NCBI GenBank assembly: GCA_002365595.1
Contig: DFAM01000026.1
Location: forward strand, 38,179-90,570
Direction: 5' to 3'
Length of the DNA stretch: 52,392 bases
Source: Acinetobacter sp. UBA3106
Lineage (GTDB): Bacteria > Pseudomonadota > Gammaproteobacteria > Pseudomonadales > Moraxellaceae
The notes beneath the pieces were generated by a model, which searched no databases, had not been told where the DNA came from, and saw only the letters and a list, made by a program, of their open reading frames with translations. Positions within the stretch are counted from its first letter, which is position 1. Every line of letters begins with the position of its first letter. A program made the position numbers and the translations under genes. Positions 18,127-26,729 of this stretch are shown here, one piece after another.

Positions 18127-18744
18127 ATGGAAATCGTATGTCTTGATCTTGAGGGTGTGTTAGTTCCAGAAATTTGGATTAACTTTGCCAAAAAAACTGG
18201 AATTAAAGCATTGGAAGCCACTACACGTGATATTCCAGACTACGATGTGTTAATGACGCAGCGCCTGAATATTCTTAAAGAACACGGTTTAGGCTTGAAT
18301 GATATTCAGGAAGTAATTGCAGATATGGGACCCTTCCCGGGAGCAAAAGAATTTGTAAAATGGGTGAGCACTCATTTTCAATTGATTATTCTTTCCGATA
18401 CTTTCTATGAGTTTGCTCATCCTTTAATGAAGCAACTCGATTGGCCAACCATTTTCTGCCACAAGTTGGAAACTGATGAAAATGGCATGATTACCGATTA
18501 TAAACTTCGCCAGCCGGATCAGAAGCGCCAGGCAGTGAAAGCGCTGCACGGTTTGAACTTCCGTGTAATTGCAGCGGGTGATTCTTATAACGATACAACG
18601 ATGCTGGGTGAGGCAGACCACGGTTTCCTATTTGATGCACCGGAAAATGTGATTGCTGAATTCCCTCAGTTCCCGCCAATTCATGGTTATGAAGCATTAA
18701 AAGAAGCCATTCGTAATGCTTCAGTGCGTAATATTCCAGCATAA
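18127..18744 (+). CDS. thrH: ThrH: phosphoserine phosphatase / homoserine phosphotransferase
   Basis: 205 aa from the ATG at 18127, which is preceded by GGGAGA at good spacing; a longer frame from 18088 has no such signal. HAD-family motifs: DLEGVLVPE (7-15; nucleophile Asp7), LSDTFYEF with the motif II Ser, and GDSYNDTTML near residue 158. The DLEG version of motif I is characteristic of ThrH. The family dephosphorylates phosphoserine and can move the phosphate to homoserine. Convergent with the FadL-type gene, sharing a terminator. Confidence 0.93.
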   Translation: MEIVCLDLEGVLVPEIWINFAKKTGIKALEATTRDIPDYDVLMTQRLNILKEHGLGLNDIQEVIADMGPFPGAKEFVKWVSTHFQLIILSDTFYEFAHPLMKQLDWPTIFCHKLETDENGMITDYKLRQPDQKRQAVKALHGLNFRVIAAGDSYNDTTMLGEADHGFLFDAPENVIAEFPQFPPIHGYEALKEAIRNASVRNIPA

Positions 18745-18763
18745 TATTTTAATTAGATGCATA

Positions 18764-18791
18764 AAAAAGGGCGCTATAAGCGCCCTTTCTT
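18764..18791. terminator. Bidirectional terminator, thrH / FadL-type gene
   Basis: AAAGGGCGC (18766-18774) and GCGCCCTTT (18780-18788) form a 9-bp perfect stem with A-rich and T-rich flanks. Confidence 0.85.
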
Positions 18792-18815
18792 GTATGATCC
18801 TAATTTTTAATACAA

Positions 18816-20000
18816 TTAGAAGCGGTAACCGATTTTCATACCATAACCAATTGCATGGTTATCTTCAAAATCAGCTTTTACAGCGCCGCCAGTTTGAGCC
18901 TGAGCATCGCCTAACCAGAAGTATTTAACCCCGGCTTGAATAAAGTAGTTTTCAGCAGGGCTGTATTGACCACCCAGACCTACACTCCAATAGCCTTCAG
19001 TTGGACCTAATGTTGTTACAGGGTTACCTGCACCTGAGTCATAACCAACGGCAGCAGTACCAGCCCATTTGCTATTGAACTTATGAGATAGACCTGTCGT
19101 TACAGAATATTGGTCATCTGAATAATTGATAAGGTCTTGTCCCATAATCTTTAGCAAAGCTGGGCTGACAGCAAATTGATCCCAATGTACCCAGCGTAAG
19201 TTAGCGAACGCAAGCGTATTAGGAGCTACACCCGTTTGAAGGTCAACATTCACTGACTGTGGCGTTGTTGCATTGAGCGTACTGTTTATTTCACCTAATT
19301 GGGAGAAAACATATTTTTGCTGAGCTGTCAGGATGGTTGCATAATTCGGAGATTGAGCAATCGCAGGTAACATAGATGTTTCATGTGATTTAGCTTCGTG
19401 TTTAATTTCAGAACGGTAAGTTACTGAAGCTTTTAATGCAATTTCAGGAATTTGATAGGCAAAACCGGCTAACCAGCCATACGCTTGTTCTTGCTCAACT
19501 TTAACATTGTAACCACTTAATAGAGAGTAAGCTGCACCACGTAATTTAATGTCGGCTTCAACAGTCTGCCAAACTGGACCTGCATAGAAATTCCAGTTTT
19601 CATTTGGCTGATAACCGATTAAAGCAGTGAGATTATTGGTTTTTACCTCAACCGAAGTGCCTTCAACACCATTGGAAAAGTTAGAACCATCGACTTGATA
19701 AGTCGCATCTGCACCATAAGGTTGGTCATATAAAAGACCGAGGGAAACTTTATCCGTTGCTTGAACTTTAATCGCTGCAGCAGGGAAGTAGTAGTCATCT
19801 CCCATGTCGCCAACATTATTGCCACTTTTATCTTTACCTTTAACTTCAGGGTCAAGAACAGAAATTCCAGCTTCCGCATAATTACCAGGCTGTAAAAAAG
19901 CAGAAATGGATTGGCCTGAGCGATCTAAACCAGCGGCAAAAACTGAAGTGCTTGGAAGTAGGCTGATTAAAATTGCAGAATGTATTTTATTGAGCTTCAT
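18816..20000 (-). CDS. FadL/OmpP1/TodX-family outer-membrane transporter, copy 1
   Basis: 394 aa. Signal peptide MKLNKIHSAILISLLPSTSVFAA, mature start AGLDRSGQS. The N-terminal plug-like segment, the many alternating beta strands and the C-terminal ...AIGYGMKIGYRF (terminal Phe) are typical of FadL barrels, which move long-chain fatty acids and other hydrophobic compounds across the outer membrane. It is a paralogue of the gene at 20322-21548, with long identical stretches such as DRSGQSI and GPTEGYW. Each copy has its own upstream region and the second has its own terminator, so they are probably separate transcripts. Confidence 0.88.
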   Translation of the reverse strand: MKLNKIHSAILISLLPSTSVFAAGLDRSGQSISAFLQPGNYAEAGISVLDPEVKGKDKSGNNVGDMGDDYYFPAAAIKVQATDKVSLGLLYDQPYGADATYQVDGSNFSNGVEGTSVEVKTNNLTALIGYQPNENWNFYAGPVWQTVEADIKLRGAAYSLLSGYNVKVEQEQAYGWLAGFAYQIPEIALKASVTYRSEIKHEAKSHETSMLPAIAQSPNYATILTAQQKYVFSQLGEINSTLNATTPQSVNVDLQTGVAPNTLAFANLRWVHWDQFAVSPALLKIMGQDLINYSDDQYSVTTGLSHKFNSKWAGTAAVGYDSGAGNPVTTLGPTEGYWSVGLGGQYSPAENYFIQAGVKYFWLGDAQAQTGGAVKADFEDNHAIGYGMKIGYRF

Positions 20001-20278
20001 GGTTCTTTCCCTGATGCCATTTTGTAACTAAAAGTGGTGGAAAAGTAACATAAATAAAAAAAGAGTAAATACTCTGCTTGGTTGTGAACATTGACTGATA
20101 AGCTCATTAATTGAACTTGCTAGAGTAATAATTCTATTTTTAAGAAATTATGTTTATGATTTTTAAATAAAAAGAAAATGATAACGAGACAATCAAAAGA
20201 TAAAATTCATACTAACTGTTTGATTGAAAATACAGCTGTTAATTTATAAGTGTAAATTAAATATGAATTTAAGATTGA
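20001..20278. other. AT-rich promoter region between the two FadL-type genes
   Basis: No gene seen. It should hold the promoter of copy 1 on the minus strand. I could not identify a regulator site with confidence. Confidence 0.4.
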
Positions 20279-20308
20279 AAAAAGACCATCGCTCGCGATG
20301 GTCTTTTT
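20279..20308 (-). terminator. Terminator of FadL-type copy 2
   Basis: AAAGACCATCGC pairs with GCGATGGTCTTT (20281-20306), a 12-bp stem with a very short loop, flanked by T runs when read on the minus strand. Confidence 0.9.
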
Positions 20309-20321
20309 CATTTATTAAATA

Positions 20322-21548
20322 TTAGAAGCGGTAACCAATTTTAAGGCCGTATGCAAGTGCATCGTTGTCTTCAAAGTTGGCAACTGTATTAGGAGTGCCA
20401 AATTGTGCGCCAGATTGTGCTTTAGCATCGCCTAACCAGAAGTATTTCACGCCGCCAGCGATGAAGTAGTTTGGTGCTGGGCTGAATTGTAAACCTAGAC
20501 CCACATTCCAGTAACCTTCAGTAGGACCAAGAGTAGATACAGGATTACCTGCACCAGAATCCCAACCTACTGATACATTACCAGCCCATTGTTCGCTTAG
20601 TTTACGTCCTACACCTACGGTTGCAGAGATTTGATCATCAGAATATGCAACTAAATCAAAGCCATTTGGTTGTCCTACTGCAGGACCAATCGCAGCGCTT
20701 GCTCTACCAAAAGCATATGGGCGGATTGCGAATTTAGACCATTCAACCCAACGAACGTTAGCAAATGCTACCGTATCTGCCATGATCCCGGTTTGGAAAT
20801 CTAAGTTGACAGATTGTGGGGTTGTAATATCAGTTGAACCTTGGTTTGCATTCAGGTTAATTAAACCAGGTACTGGAAGAGCAGCTAGATTTGTACCAGT
20901 AGATGATTCTTGAATATTTACTGAGTGTTCAATCTCAGAGCGATAAGTTAAAGATGCTTTTAAAGCAATTTCTGGAATCTGGTAAGCTACACCTGCTAAC
21001 CAGCCTGTAGCACTATCTTCGCCAATATTCGCTTTATAACCTGCAAATCCTGTGCTAGGTGAAGCAGTACCACTATATGCTGTACCTTGTAGTTCTACAT
21101 TTCCTTTAACAGTTTGATATACGCCACCACCATAAATATTCCAGTTTACAGTTGGTTGGAAACCAAAAATTAAAGCTAAGTTTTGTGTATCAACTTCAAC
21201 TTTAGTATTGCCTGTTGGGCTTGTAAACATAGTTGAAGAAGTATATTCAGCATCAGCACCAAATGGTTGGTCATAGATTAAACCAACTGAAAATTTGCTG
21301 GTAGGTTGGAATTTTAAAGCGGCACTTGGGAAGTAATAGTCTCCTGCCATGTCACCTGTGTTTTGGTTAGTAACATTGGTTTGGCCTGAAACATCTGGGT
21401 CTAGCGCAGAAATACCCGCTTCAAAATAGTTACCTGGTTGTAAAAATGCGGCAATAGACTGACCTGAACGATCCATTGCTGCTGCAAATGCACCTGTCAT
21501 TGGTACTGTTGCAAGAATAATCGCTGTACTAAGTGTTTTTAATTTCAT
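20322..21548 (-). CDS. FadL/OmpP1/TodX-family outer-membrane transporter, copy 2
   Basis: 408 aa from the ATG at 21548, giving a clean signal peptide MKLKTLSTAIILATVPMTGAFAA. An upstream in-frame start at 21572 adds eight charged residues and is less likely; a purine-rich GGAAAGACA lies before 21548. Same architecture as copy 1, ending in ALAYGLKIGYRF. It differs mainly in loop lengths (Ser/Thr/Gly-rich inserts around residues 130-165 and 265-285), as expected of outer-membrane loops under selection. Substrate is unknown beyond hydrophobic compounds. Confidence 0.88.
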   Translation of the reverse strand: MKLKTLSTAIILATVPMTGAFAAAMDRSGQSIAAFLQPGNYFEAGISALDPDVSGQTNVTNQNTGDMAGDYYFPSAALKFQPTSKFSVGLIYDQPFGADAEYTSSTMFTSPTGNTKVEVDTQNLALIFGFQPTVNWNIYGGGVYQTVKGNVELQGTAYSGTASPSTGFAGYKANIGEDSATGWLAGVAYQIPEIALKASLTYRSEIEHSVNIQESSTGTNLAALPVPGLINLNANQGSTDITTPQSVNLDFQTGIMADTVAFANVRWVEWSKFAIRPYAFGRASAAIGPAVGQPNGFDLVAYSDDQISATVGVGRKLSEQWAGNVSVGWDSGAGNPVSTLGPTEGYWNVGLGLQFSPAPNYFIAGGVKYFWLGDAKAQSGAQFGTPNTVANFEDNDALAYGLKIGYRF

Positions 21549-21971
21549 TGTCTGTCTTTCCTTGAGGTACAAATTTTTTTACTGCAGATGAGTGTTATTA
21601 ATGCTTTAAATTCTTTTGGTAACATCCGTCTTTCAACTAGATATCATTTGTTACTCCATGTGACAAAAATAACACAATAAAAAAAAGAGTAAATGCTCTA
21701 GAAAAACTAATTGAAATAAAAAAACAATTTATTAGAGTTTTTAATCTAAATTTACCTTAATTTATGGTGTGAAGTAATTGAAATATAATAATAAATTAAA
21801 ATTTAAGCTAAATTTTCATTTGATTAAAAAATAATCATTTATTATAAAAATCGTGGTATTAATTTGTTATATAGATCACATTATTTAAGTGCATTGATTT
21901 TGATGCTCTAGAGCATTCACTTCAATTTGGAAATTTATAGAAGAAGATTTTTGTATTTTAATAAAATAATT
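21549..21971. other. Intergenic region left of the integrated element
   Basis: 423 nt, very AT-rich, no gene. It carries the promoter of FadL-type copy 2 near its left end. The right end is the predicted chromosome-element junction. Confidence 0.5.
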
Positions 21972-21993
21972 GTGCGCCCTGCGCGAATAGAAC
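21972..21993 (-). repeat. Left attachment site: displaced 3' end of tRNA-Arg
   Basis: Matches 36483-36504 at 19 of 22 positions, the first 12 perfectly. It corresponds to the CCA-proximal acceptor strand and part of the T arm of the tRNA on the minus strand. Mismatches occur only on the element side, as expected if crossover happened in the perfect 12 bp. Confidence 0.75.
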
Positions 21994-22046
21994 TTTGCTT
22001 TGAATGCATTGTTGCTATTGCATTGAAGCTTTCATGTTTTTTAATT

Positions 22047-22067
22047 ATATCCCTATTTGTATCCTTA
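22047..22067 (+). other. Candidate integrase arm sites, left end
   Basis: ATATCCCTA (22047-22055) and GTATCCTTA (22059-22067), start to start 12 bp. The same motif and 12-bp spacing appear at the right end near the integrase (36349 and 36361). Confidence 0.5.
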
Positions 22068-22152
22068 TTTTATTAAGTACCTCGTATTGGTAAAATGTCA
22101 CATTCAACATGGCTTCGAATCCTAAAAAGGGATTCAAACTAATTTAAACGTA

Positions 22153-22191
22153 AAAATGAGGTTATCCATGTCTAGGATACAGGGAGTAGTC
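22153..22191 (+). repeat. Copy A of a dispersed 39-nt motif, possible small RNA part
   Basis: AAAATGAGG (22153-22161) and TGTCTAGGATAC followed by GGGAG and AGTC (22169-22191) match the segment at 26550-26589. Of the last 23 nt, 21 are identical. A nearby stem GAATCC/GGATTC (about 22117-22135) may be part of the same RNA. No terminator with a T run is seen here, so this copy could be a remnant. Confidence 0.5.
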
Positions 22192-22269
22192 TAGTTGTTG
22201 GACAATTAAAAATAAGCATGGGGTTTACCGGACGCTTACTACTTAATTGGATGAAAAGCATAAGTAGAG

Positions 22270-23412
22270 TTAACTAATTTTATAAAAGAATATGCAAGCA
22301 ATTAGGAAACCAATAATAACAATGAACTGAATAGCTTTAAGAATATAGTTTTGGTATTTAATACGTTTCTCTAATTTTTGGTATGGTTTGGTGTTTGCTA
22401 ATTGAGGAAATTTAGTATCAAGTAATTTCTGCTTTCTAATAAGTTCAAGCTCAATAGATGTAAGAGTATTTTTTTGATTTTCTGCTGAAAAAGTCATTAG
22501 TAAAGTGAAAATGAAAGCACCAAATAAAATAGATAAATTTATCCAAAAAGAACTTGGTTGATTTGGGTCTATTTTATATTGAGTTGCAATAATCACCGTC
22601 GCAACGGGTATACCAAGTATTTGTGCTTGAATATCAGTAATTACTTTATGTATTTTAACTTGTTCTTCTAACTTTTCATTTTCAATTTGATTAATAATTT
22701 TCTCATAGGAGAATTCAGCTGCAAAAACAGAATAATCATTATTAAGTCTTTCATATATTTTGTCGATGTTTTCAACAATAATTTTATATCTATCTTCAAA
22801 TGGAATTTCACAGACCATTTGAACAATAATTTTAGAAAATATTGAACATTTTTGCTTATGATGAATATTATCTAGGAAAAAGCTATTAAGTTTATTTATT
22901 GATTTTTCATCAATTTTTTTCAAATCATGAATGTTAATAATTGGTGAGATGTGAATCGATTCACTACCGTGTAAGATAAACCATGAGGCTTGAATATTGT
23001 CTGAATAAGCACAAATACTACTTAGAATTTTATTAAACTCTAAAATAGATTCATATGAGTTTATTACAGTATTTTTAGTAGTTGTATAGGGGTGATATCT
23101 AATTTCATGCACATAAAAAAGTCTAGGTTTTTTGAATAGATTAGATTTATCTAATAAAAAATCTTCAACAGATATATAAAATTTTCCATATATAGAACTT
23201 TTAGGTGGCTGCACTTCTAATTCTAGTGTAGTACCAAGGACTAAAGGTTTATTACCATAATAATCCCATCCTGTATTCTCCGTATCGGAAATAGCCACCA
23301 TAAAATTTTTTAACGTCTCATCATTTTCCAGGGTTATCGTGCCGAGCTTATTCCGACTGTCATATTTAGTCAGAATAGAAAGAAGATTGTACAGCTCGGC
23401 TGGGCTTAACAT
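22270..23412 (-). CDS. Membrane protein of unknown function, partner of the NdpA-like protein
   Basis: 380 aa. A long soluble N-terminal part (1-260) without a recognised domain is followed by a hydrophobic cluster: a weak segment at 264-277, a clear membrane helix at 288-308, a charged helical stretch (310-355), and another helix at 356-378. It begins 14 nt after the stop of the NdpA-like gene on the same strand, so the two are almost certainly one operon. Codon use is strongly AT-biased. The layout (large cytoplasmic domain plus C-terminal membrane helices) is one seen in membrane-acting effectors, but no function can be assigned from sequence. Confidence 0.7.
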   Translation of the reverse strand: MLSPAELYNLLSILTKYDSRNKLGTITLENDETLKNFMVAISDTENTGWDYYGNKPLVLGTTLELEVQPPKSSIYGKFYISVEDFLLDKSNLFKKPRLFYVHEIRYHPYTTTKNTVINSYESILEFNKILSSICAYSDNIQASWFILHGSESIHISPIINIHDLKKIDEKSINKLNSFFLDNIHHKQKCSIFSKIIVQMVCEIPFEDRYKIIVENIDKIYERLNNDYSVFAAEFSYEKIINQIENEKLEEQVKIHKVITDIQAQILGIPVATVIIATQYKIDPNQPSSFWINLSILFGAFIFTLLMTFSAENQKNTLTSIELELIRKQKLLDTKFPQLANTKPYQKLEKRIKYQNYILKAIQFIVIIGFLIACIFFYKIS

Positions 23413-23426
23413 AGTGATAAGTTAGA

Positions 23427-24449
23427 TTATTCAGGAATAGTCAATTCATTTTGAAGTATACGCTGATCTTCAGGGTCTTTGATATCGATAATCAGTTGTT
23501 TTTTTTCAGTATCATATCTTATTTCATTTTTTGCATCTCTATTGAATTGAAGTTTCCAGTCTCGAGATTCAACTTGAAATTTAGTAAATTTATTTATGGC
23601 TGTTTTATTAGGAACAAAACCGCTGCTTAGCTCAAGTTCTTCGGCACCTAGATATTCTTTAAATAATTCAGGATCATCAGGAAATAGATGGTTAGCAAAT
23701 GATGTGAGGTCAAGTTCCTCTTTTTTATTTGCTAAATCTGTTAAATATACTGCTGATTTTTTATATAAGTCATCAATATTGACAGTGCTATTTTCTTGTT
23801 TAGCTAAATTTTGGCAATAAGTTTTAACAGCATTTACAATTTTTGTAGTTTCATTTAAGTCATGTTGAGGTTTGATACAACCCAAATATTTTTGAAAATA
23901 TGAAGTTTCTTTTCCTTTACGAAGAAAACTTACATACTTATCGTTAACACCGGATTGCCATTTATCAATGTTGATACGCCCAGCATGTCTTAATTTATTT
24001 AAATCTATATAAACACTTTCACTTATTTTGTAATCATTTTTACTTACAGTGGCGCCTTTTGATTCATTAACAATAGCTACAACAATAAAATGTTCATTAT
24101 TAAATAAGTATGCAGACATCACCACCCAACCACCAGTAGCTAGATCAACACCTTGAGACGTAACCTCAAGGTGTGTAAGTGCATCTTTACTAAAGTTTAA
24201 AAAATTTGGTTCTTCATCACTTAATAAGTGGGTAATAATGTATTGTTGAATAGGATATCCAATAACATTGTCTTCAAACTTGCCGAAACTTTTACTTTGA
24301 GTAATGTATTTTTTGTGAATGGCTTCTATTAGATCCTGGATTGCTGGATTAATTTCCAAGAGGGTACTGCCTGGAGATGTTGTAGGGTCGCCATGCTGTT
24401 CTTTATTAAGTTTGTGGACAATAAAGGATCTAATAATACATTCAGACAT
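23427..24449 (-). CDS. NdpA/YejK-like nucleoid-associated protein (NA37 family)
   Basis: 340 aa from the ATG at 24449 (MSECIIRSFIVHKLNKE), which fits the family start; a GTG at 24485 would add 12 residues. The block YKISESVYIDLNKLRHAGRI followed by KWQSG...YVSFLRKG...FQKYLGC (about 150-195) aligns by memory with E. coli YejK (LDINPTHYLDIN...ARIDLTEW...YLTFLKG...FMDFLGA). The C-terminal part TAINKFTKFQVESRDWKLQF matches the DRSTLRQLTKFAG region. YejK binds the nucleoid; function is poorly known. Here the gene is inside a mobile element and paired with a membrane protein, unlike the chromosomal copy. Terminator of xseAB lies just upstream. Confidence 0.75.
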   Translation of the reverse strand: MSECIIRSFIVHKLNKEQHGDPTTSPGSTLLEINPAIQDLIEAIHKKYITQSKSFGKFEDNVIGYPIQQYIITHLLSDEEPNFLNFSKDALTHLEVTSQGVDLATGGWVVMSAYLFNNEHFIVVAIVNESKGATVSKNDYKISESVYIDLNKLRHAGRINIDKWQSGVNDKYVSFLRKGKETSYFQKYLGCIKPQHDLNETTKIVNAVKTYCQNLAKQENSTVNIDDLYKKSAVYLTDLANKKEELDLTSFANHLFPDDPELFKEYLGAEELELSSGFVPNKTAINKFTKFQVESRDWKLQFNRDAKNEIRYDTEKKQLIIDIKDPEDQRILQNELTIPE

Positions 24450-24495
24450 GTTGTTGATCTTATTTAAAAAATTAATTTTTAACACAAGATAGATT

Positions 24496-24525
24496 AAAAA
24501 AAAACCTATTATTTAAATAGGTTTT
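24496..24525 (-). terminator. Terminator of xseA-xseB
   Basis: AAAACCTATT (24501-24510) pairs with AATAGGTTTT (24516-24525); read on the minus strand the stem is followed by an eight-T run. It separates xseAB from the NdpA-like operon. Confidence 0.85.
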
Positions 24526-24563
24526 AAATATCTTAAAAAGATGGTATCTAAAGAGGAGAAATT

Positions 24564-24758
24564 TTATTCTTTAAAAGTATCATTCAAAGCCTGCTGCACT
24601 GCATCAACACGTGACTTACAGGCTTTGTAGGCGGACATAGACTCTTCAACGATTTTCATTAAATTATCAATATCAGGCTCTTCCTGCGACTCAAGCAATT
24701 CAGCATTCTTCTTAAGAACCTCATAGCCTTCTTTAAACGTTAATTCTTTTTTAGTCAT
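24564..24758 (-). CDS. xseB: Exodeoxyribonuclease VII small subunit
   Basis: 64 aa, mostly a charged helical hairpin. The pattern LTFKEGYEVLKKNAELLESQEEP followed by MKIVEESMSAYKACKSRVDA is the XseB signature (in the usual form, FEEALAELE...GELPLEESLALYERG). XseB binds XseA and is needed for exonuclease VII, which digests single-stranded DNA from both ends. It overlaps the xseA end by 8 nt, so translation is coupled. It lies within the mobile element, unusual for this gene pair. Confidence 0.88.
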   Translation of the reverse strand: MTKKELTFKEGYEVLKKNAELLESQEEPDIDNLMKIVEESMSAYKACKSRVDAVQQALNDTFKE

Positions 24759-26013
24759 TGCTTAATACCTGGATCACGTTGGCTTCAATGGTACCATCCT
24801 GTAATTCTACCTGGAGGCTGTCACCTGAAATTTGTTGGATAGAGCGGATAGCTTTGCCCTGGCTGCGGACAATACCGTAACCTTTGGCCATCACATTCCG
24901 GGGATTTTGTAATAGGGTTTCACGCATCAAAGATTCAACCTTGTTTGAGGCTAATTTAATTTGCTGATGAGCCAAATATCGTGTTGTATCCTTAACTAGT
25001 TCTATAGACCGGCTGGCTTCATTAATCTGGTTTTGAGCATGGGTCTTAATCACTTTGATCAAGTGATCATTCTGGCTTTGATACGCTGTGATCTGATGTT
25101 GAGATAAGAGTTTAATGGTCTGCAGCGAATCCAAGACTTCTTGAGTGCGTTCCACAATCAGATTACGGATACCGCCAATCACTTTGCTGGGTGTGTCAAA
25201 GGAACGGTGTGCAACTTCATCCAGGATAGTCCGATCCTTTTCATGACCAATACCAACCCAGATCGGAACTGATCGTTTACAGAGTAGGGCAGCCAAATCA
25301 TAGTCATTCAAATAAGCCAGATCATTCACGGCACCGCCACCACGAATGATTACAATCAGATCTGGTGCAGCTTTAAAGTCTTTAGCCCATTGACGTAAAC
25401 CATCGCCCAGAGAACTAATGATAGAAACTGCAGCTGTATTTCCCTGAAAGGTCGCGTTGCGATAAACGAAATGACAAACACCGGCTTTATCCAAAGCATC
25501 TGCATCTTTCTTGAAGTCACCTAGTCCTGCAGCATTTTCAGGTGCAATGACTAGGACATTTTGAATATCGAATGGAGTGGGGAGTAGTTTATTTTTATTG
25601 GCCAGACCTTCTTGAGTTAAGCGTTCTAATATCTGCTGATAGCGCCGTGCAATATCCCCTAATGTGTAACTCGAATCAATATCTTCAACATTGACTGAGA
25701 AACCGTATTGAGGACTGAAAGTAGCTTTAACCTTAATCAGAACATTCAGATCTCGAGATAATTCAATTCCACTTTCACGCTCAAATTTTAAAACCATCTT
25801 TGCTGCAGAGGATTTCCAGATCGTCGCCTTACAACTGGCAATCACTTTATCTGTGTCTTCTTCTTTTTCTGCCAGCTCTAAATAGTAGTGACCACCTTTA
25901 ATGTTCAAATTTCTAATCTCAGCTTTAACCCATACCGGCTCATCAAAAGTTACACGTATAACTTCCTGGATCGTGGCGAGGTATTGACTTAGAGAGAGCT
26001 GGGTATCAAGCAT
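24751..26013 (-). CDS. xseA: Exodeoxyribonuclease VII large subunit
   Basis: 420 aa, a little shorter than the usual 440-460. N-terminal OB-fold (LSLSQYLATIQEVI...VWVKAEIRNL...YLELAE). The catalytic part has VIIRGGGAVNDLAYLNDYDLA (variant of RGGGSxEDL) and WVGIGHEKDRTILDEVAHRSFDTPSKV, matching the XseA consensus GIGHExDxTLxDxVAxxRAxTPxxA. A helical coiled region follows, for XseB binding. It is divergent from the usual chromosomal gamma-proteobacterial XseA as I know it, consistent with an accessory copy. Start ATG at 26013. Confidence 0.88.
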   Translation of the reverse strand: MLDTQLSLSQYLATIQEVIRVTFDEPVWVKAEIRNLNIKGGHYYLELAEKEEDTDKVIASCKATIWKSSAAKMVLKFERESGIELSRDLNVLIKVKATFSPQYGFSVNVEDIDSSYTLGDIARRYQQILERLTQEGLANKNKLLPTPFDIQNVLVIAPENAAGLGDFKKDADALDKAGVCHFVYRNATFQGNTAAVSIISSLGDGLRQWAKDFKAAPDLIVIIRGGGAVNDLAYLNDYDLAALLCKRSVPIWVGIGHEKDRTILDEVAHRSFDTPSKVIGGIRNLIVERTQEVLDSLQTIKLLSQHQITAYQSQNDHLIKVIKTHAQNQINEASRSIELVKDTTRYLAHQQIKLASNKVESLMRETLLQNPRNVMAKGYGIVRSQGKAIRSIQQISGDSLQVELQDGTIEANVIQVLSND

Positions 26014-26099
26014 AAGGCAGCTAATTTATACGATTGAGAAAATACTAAAGCTCAGGCGGTATTTCAGCAATACTAATCTAAATAGCAAGTAGTAATTAT

Positions 26100-26447
26100 T
26101 CAGCACTGTACATTGTCTTTTTTCTTGTAGTAGTCCAATGCTATGTCCAGATCCTTCAATAGTTTTGATCTGGTGTAGTCTTTTGCTGCCAGTCTAAGTA
26201 AAGCAGGCATGTAATTGGTTTTATATTCATCTGGGTAGTCTTTACATAAGATCCTGGTCTTTTCTTCAATAGTGGTGTTAGGTGATTCTAACCGGTCTAG
26301 ATACCTATTGATGATTGCATCTGATTGCTCAAATTGGGCTTTTGCTTCTTGATTAACTTTATCTGGTTCAGATGCGGTGGCTTCCTTGGGTTGTTTTTGG
26401 CAGCCTGTAAGAGTTAAGAGCAGGGTGGTGAATAGTACTTTTTTCAT
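26100..26447 (-). CDS. Small putative lipoprotein
   Basis: 115 aa. Lipobox LTGC with Cys16 after a short hydrophobic stretch (MKKVLFTTLLLTLTGC). The mature protein is charged and helical, with one Cys at 83 or so (RILCKDYPDEY) and a C-terminal Cys. Family not recognised. It sits 86 nt upstream of xseA on the same strand, so it may share a transcript. Its presence in the element suggests a surface or periplasmic role such as exclusion, but that is speculation. Confidence 0.65.
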   Translation of the reverse strand: MKKVLFTTLLLTLTGCQKQPKEATASEPDKVNQEAKAQFEQSDAIINRYLDRLESPNTTIEEKTRILCKDYPDEYKTNYMPALLRLAAKDYTRSKLLKDLDIALDYYKKKDNVQC

Positions 26448-26500
26448 AATTATGTATTATTGTTATCGGTAGCAGAATTATAGGCTGAAACCAGAAAAAG

Positions 26501-26522
26501 AAAACCCACCATAGGGTGGGTT
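26501..26522. terminator. Hairpin, terminator-like on the minus strand
   Basis: AACCCACC (26503-26510) pairs with GGTGGGTT (26515-26522) around a short loop; on the minus strand it is followed by TTTTCTTTTT. It lies upstream of the lipoprotein gene, so if active it would stop a minus-strand transcript entering from the ncRNA-like region. Confidence 0.5.
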
Positions 26523-26540
26523 GAACCCAGAAGCATTTGA

Positions 26541-26640
26541 GGCAGCTTCAAAATGAGGCTGTCTCGTGTCTAGGATACTGGGAGCAGTCCAATATGCAGA
26601 AAAGCCTCCACGTTTAATAATGAACTTGGGGGCTTTTTCA
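26541..26640 (+). ncRNA. Candidate small RNA with hairpin and terminator (copy B)
   Basis: Three parts in about 100 nt: a 9-bp stem-loop (26541-26549 with 26555-26563, loop AAAAT, two G-U pairs); the motif TGTCTAGGATAC...GGGAG.AGTC at 26567-26589, shared with copy A at 22169-22191; and a strong terminator, AAAAGCCTCC (26600-26609) with GGGGGCTTTTT (26628-26638). No reading frame fits. It could be a regulator of the element, in the style of phage antisense RNAs; expression is not shown. Confidence 0.5.
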
Positions 26641-26729
26641 ATTCCATATTTTTCAACGCTCTAAGTATTTAAAGGTTATATTAAGTATTTATTATTTTTA
26701 CTAAAAATTAGATAGTGGGGTAGAGGGAT

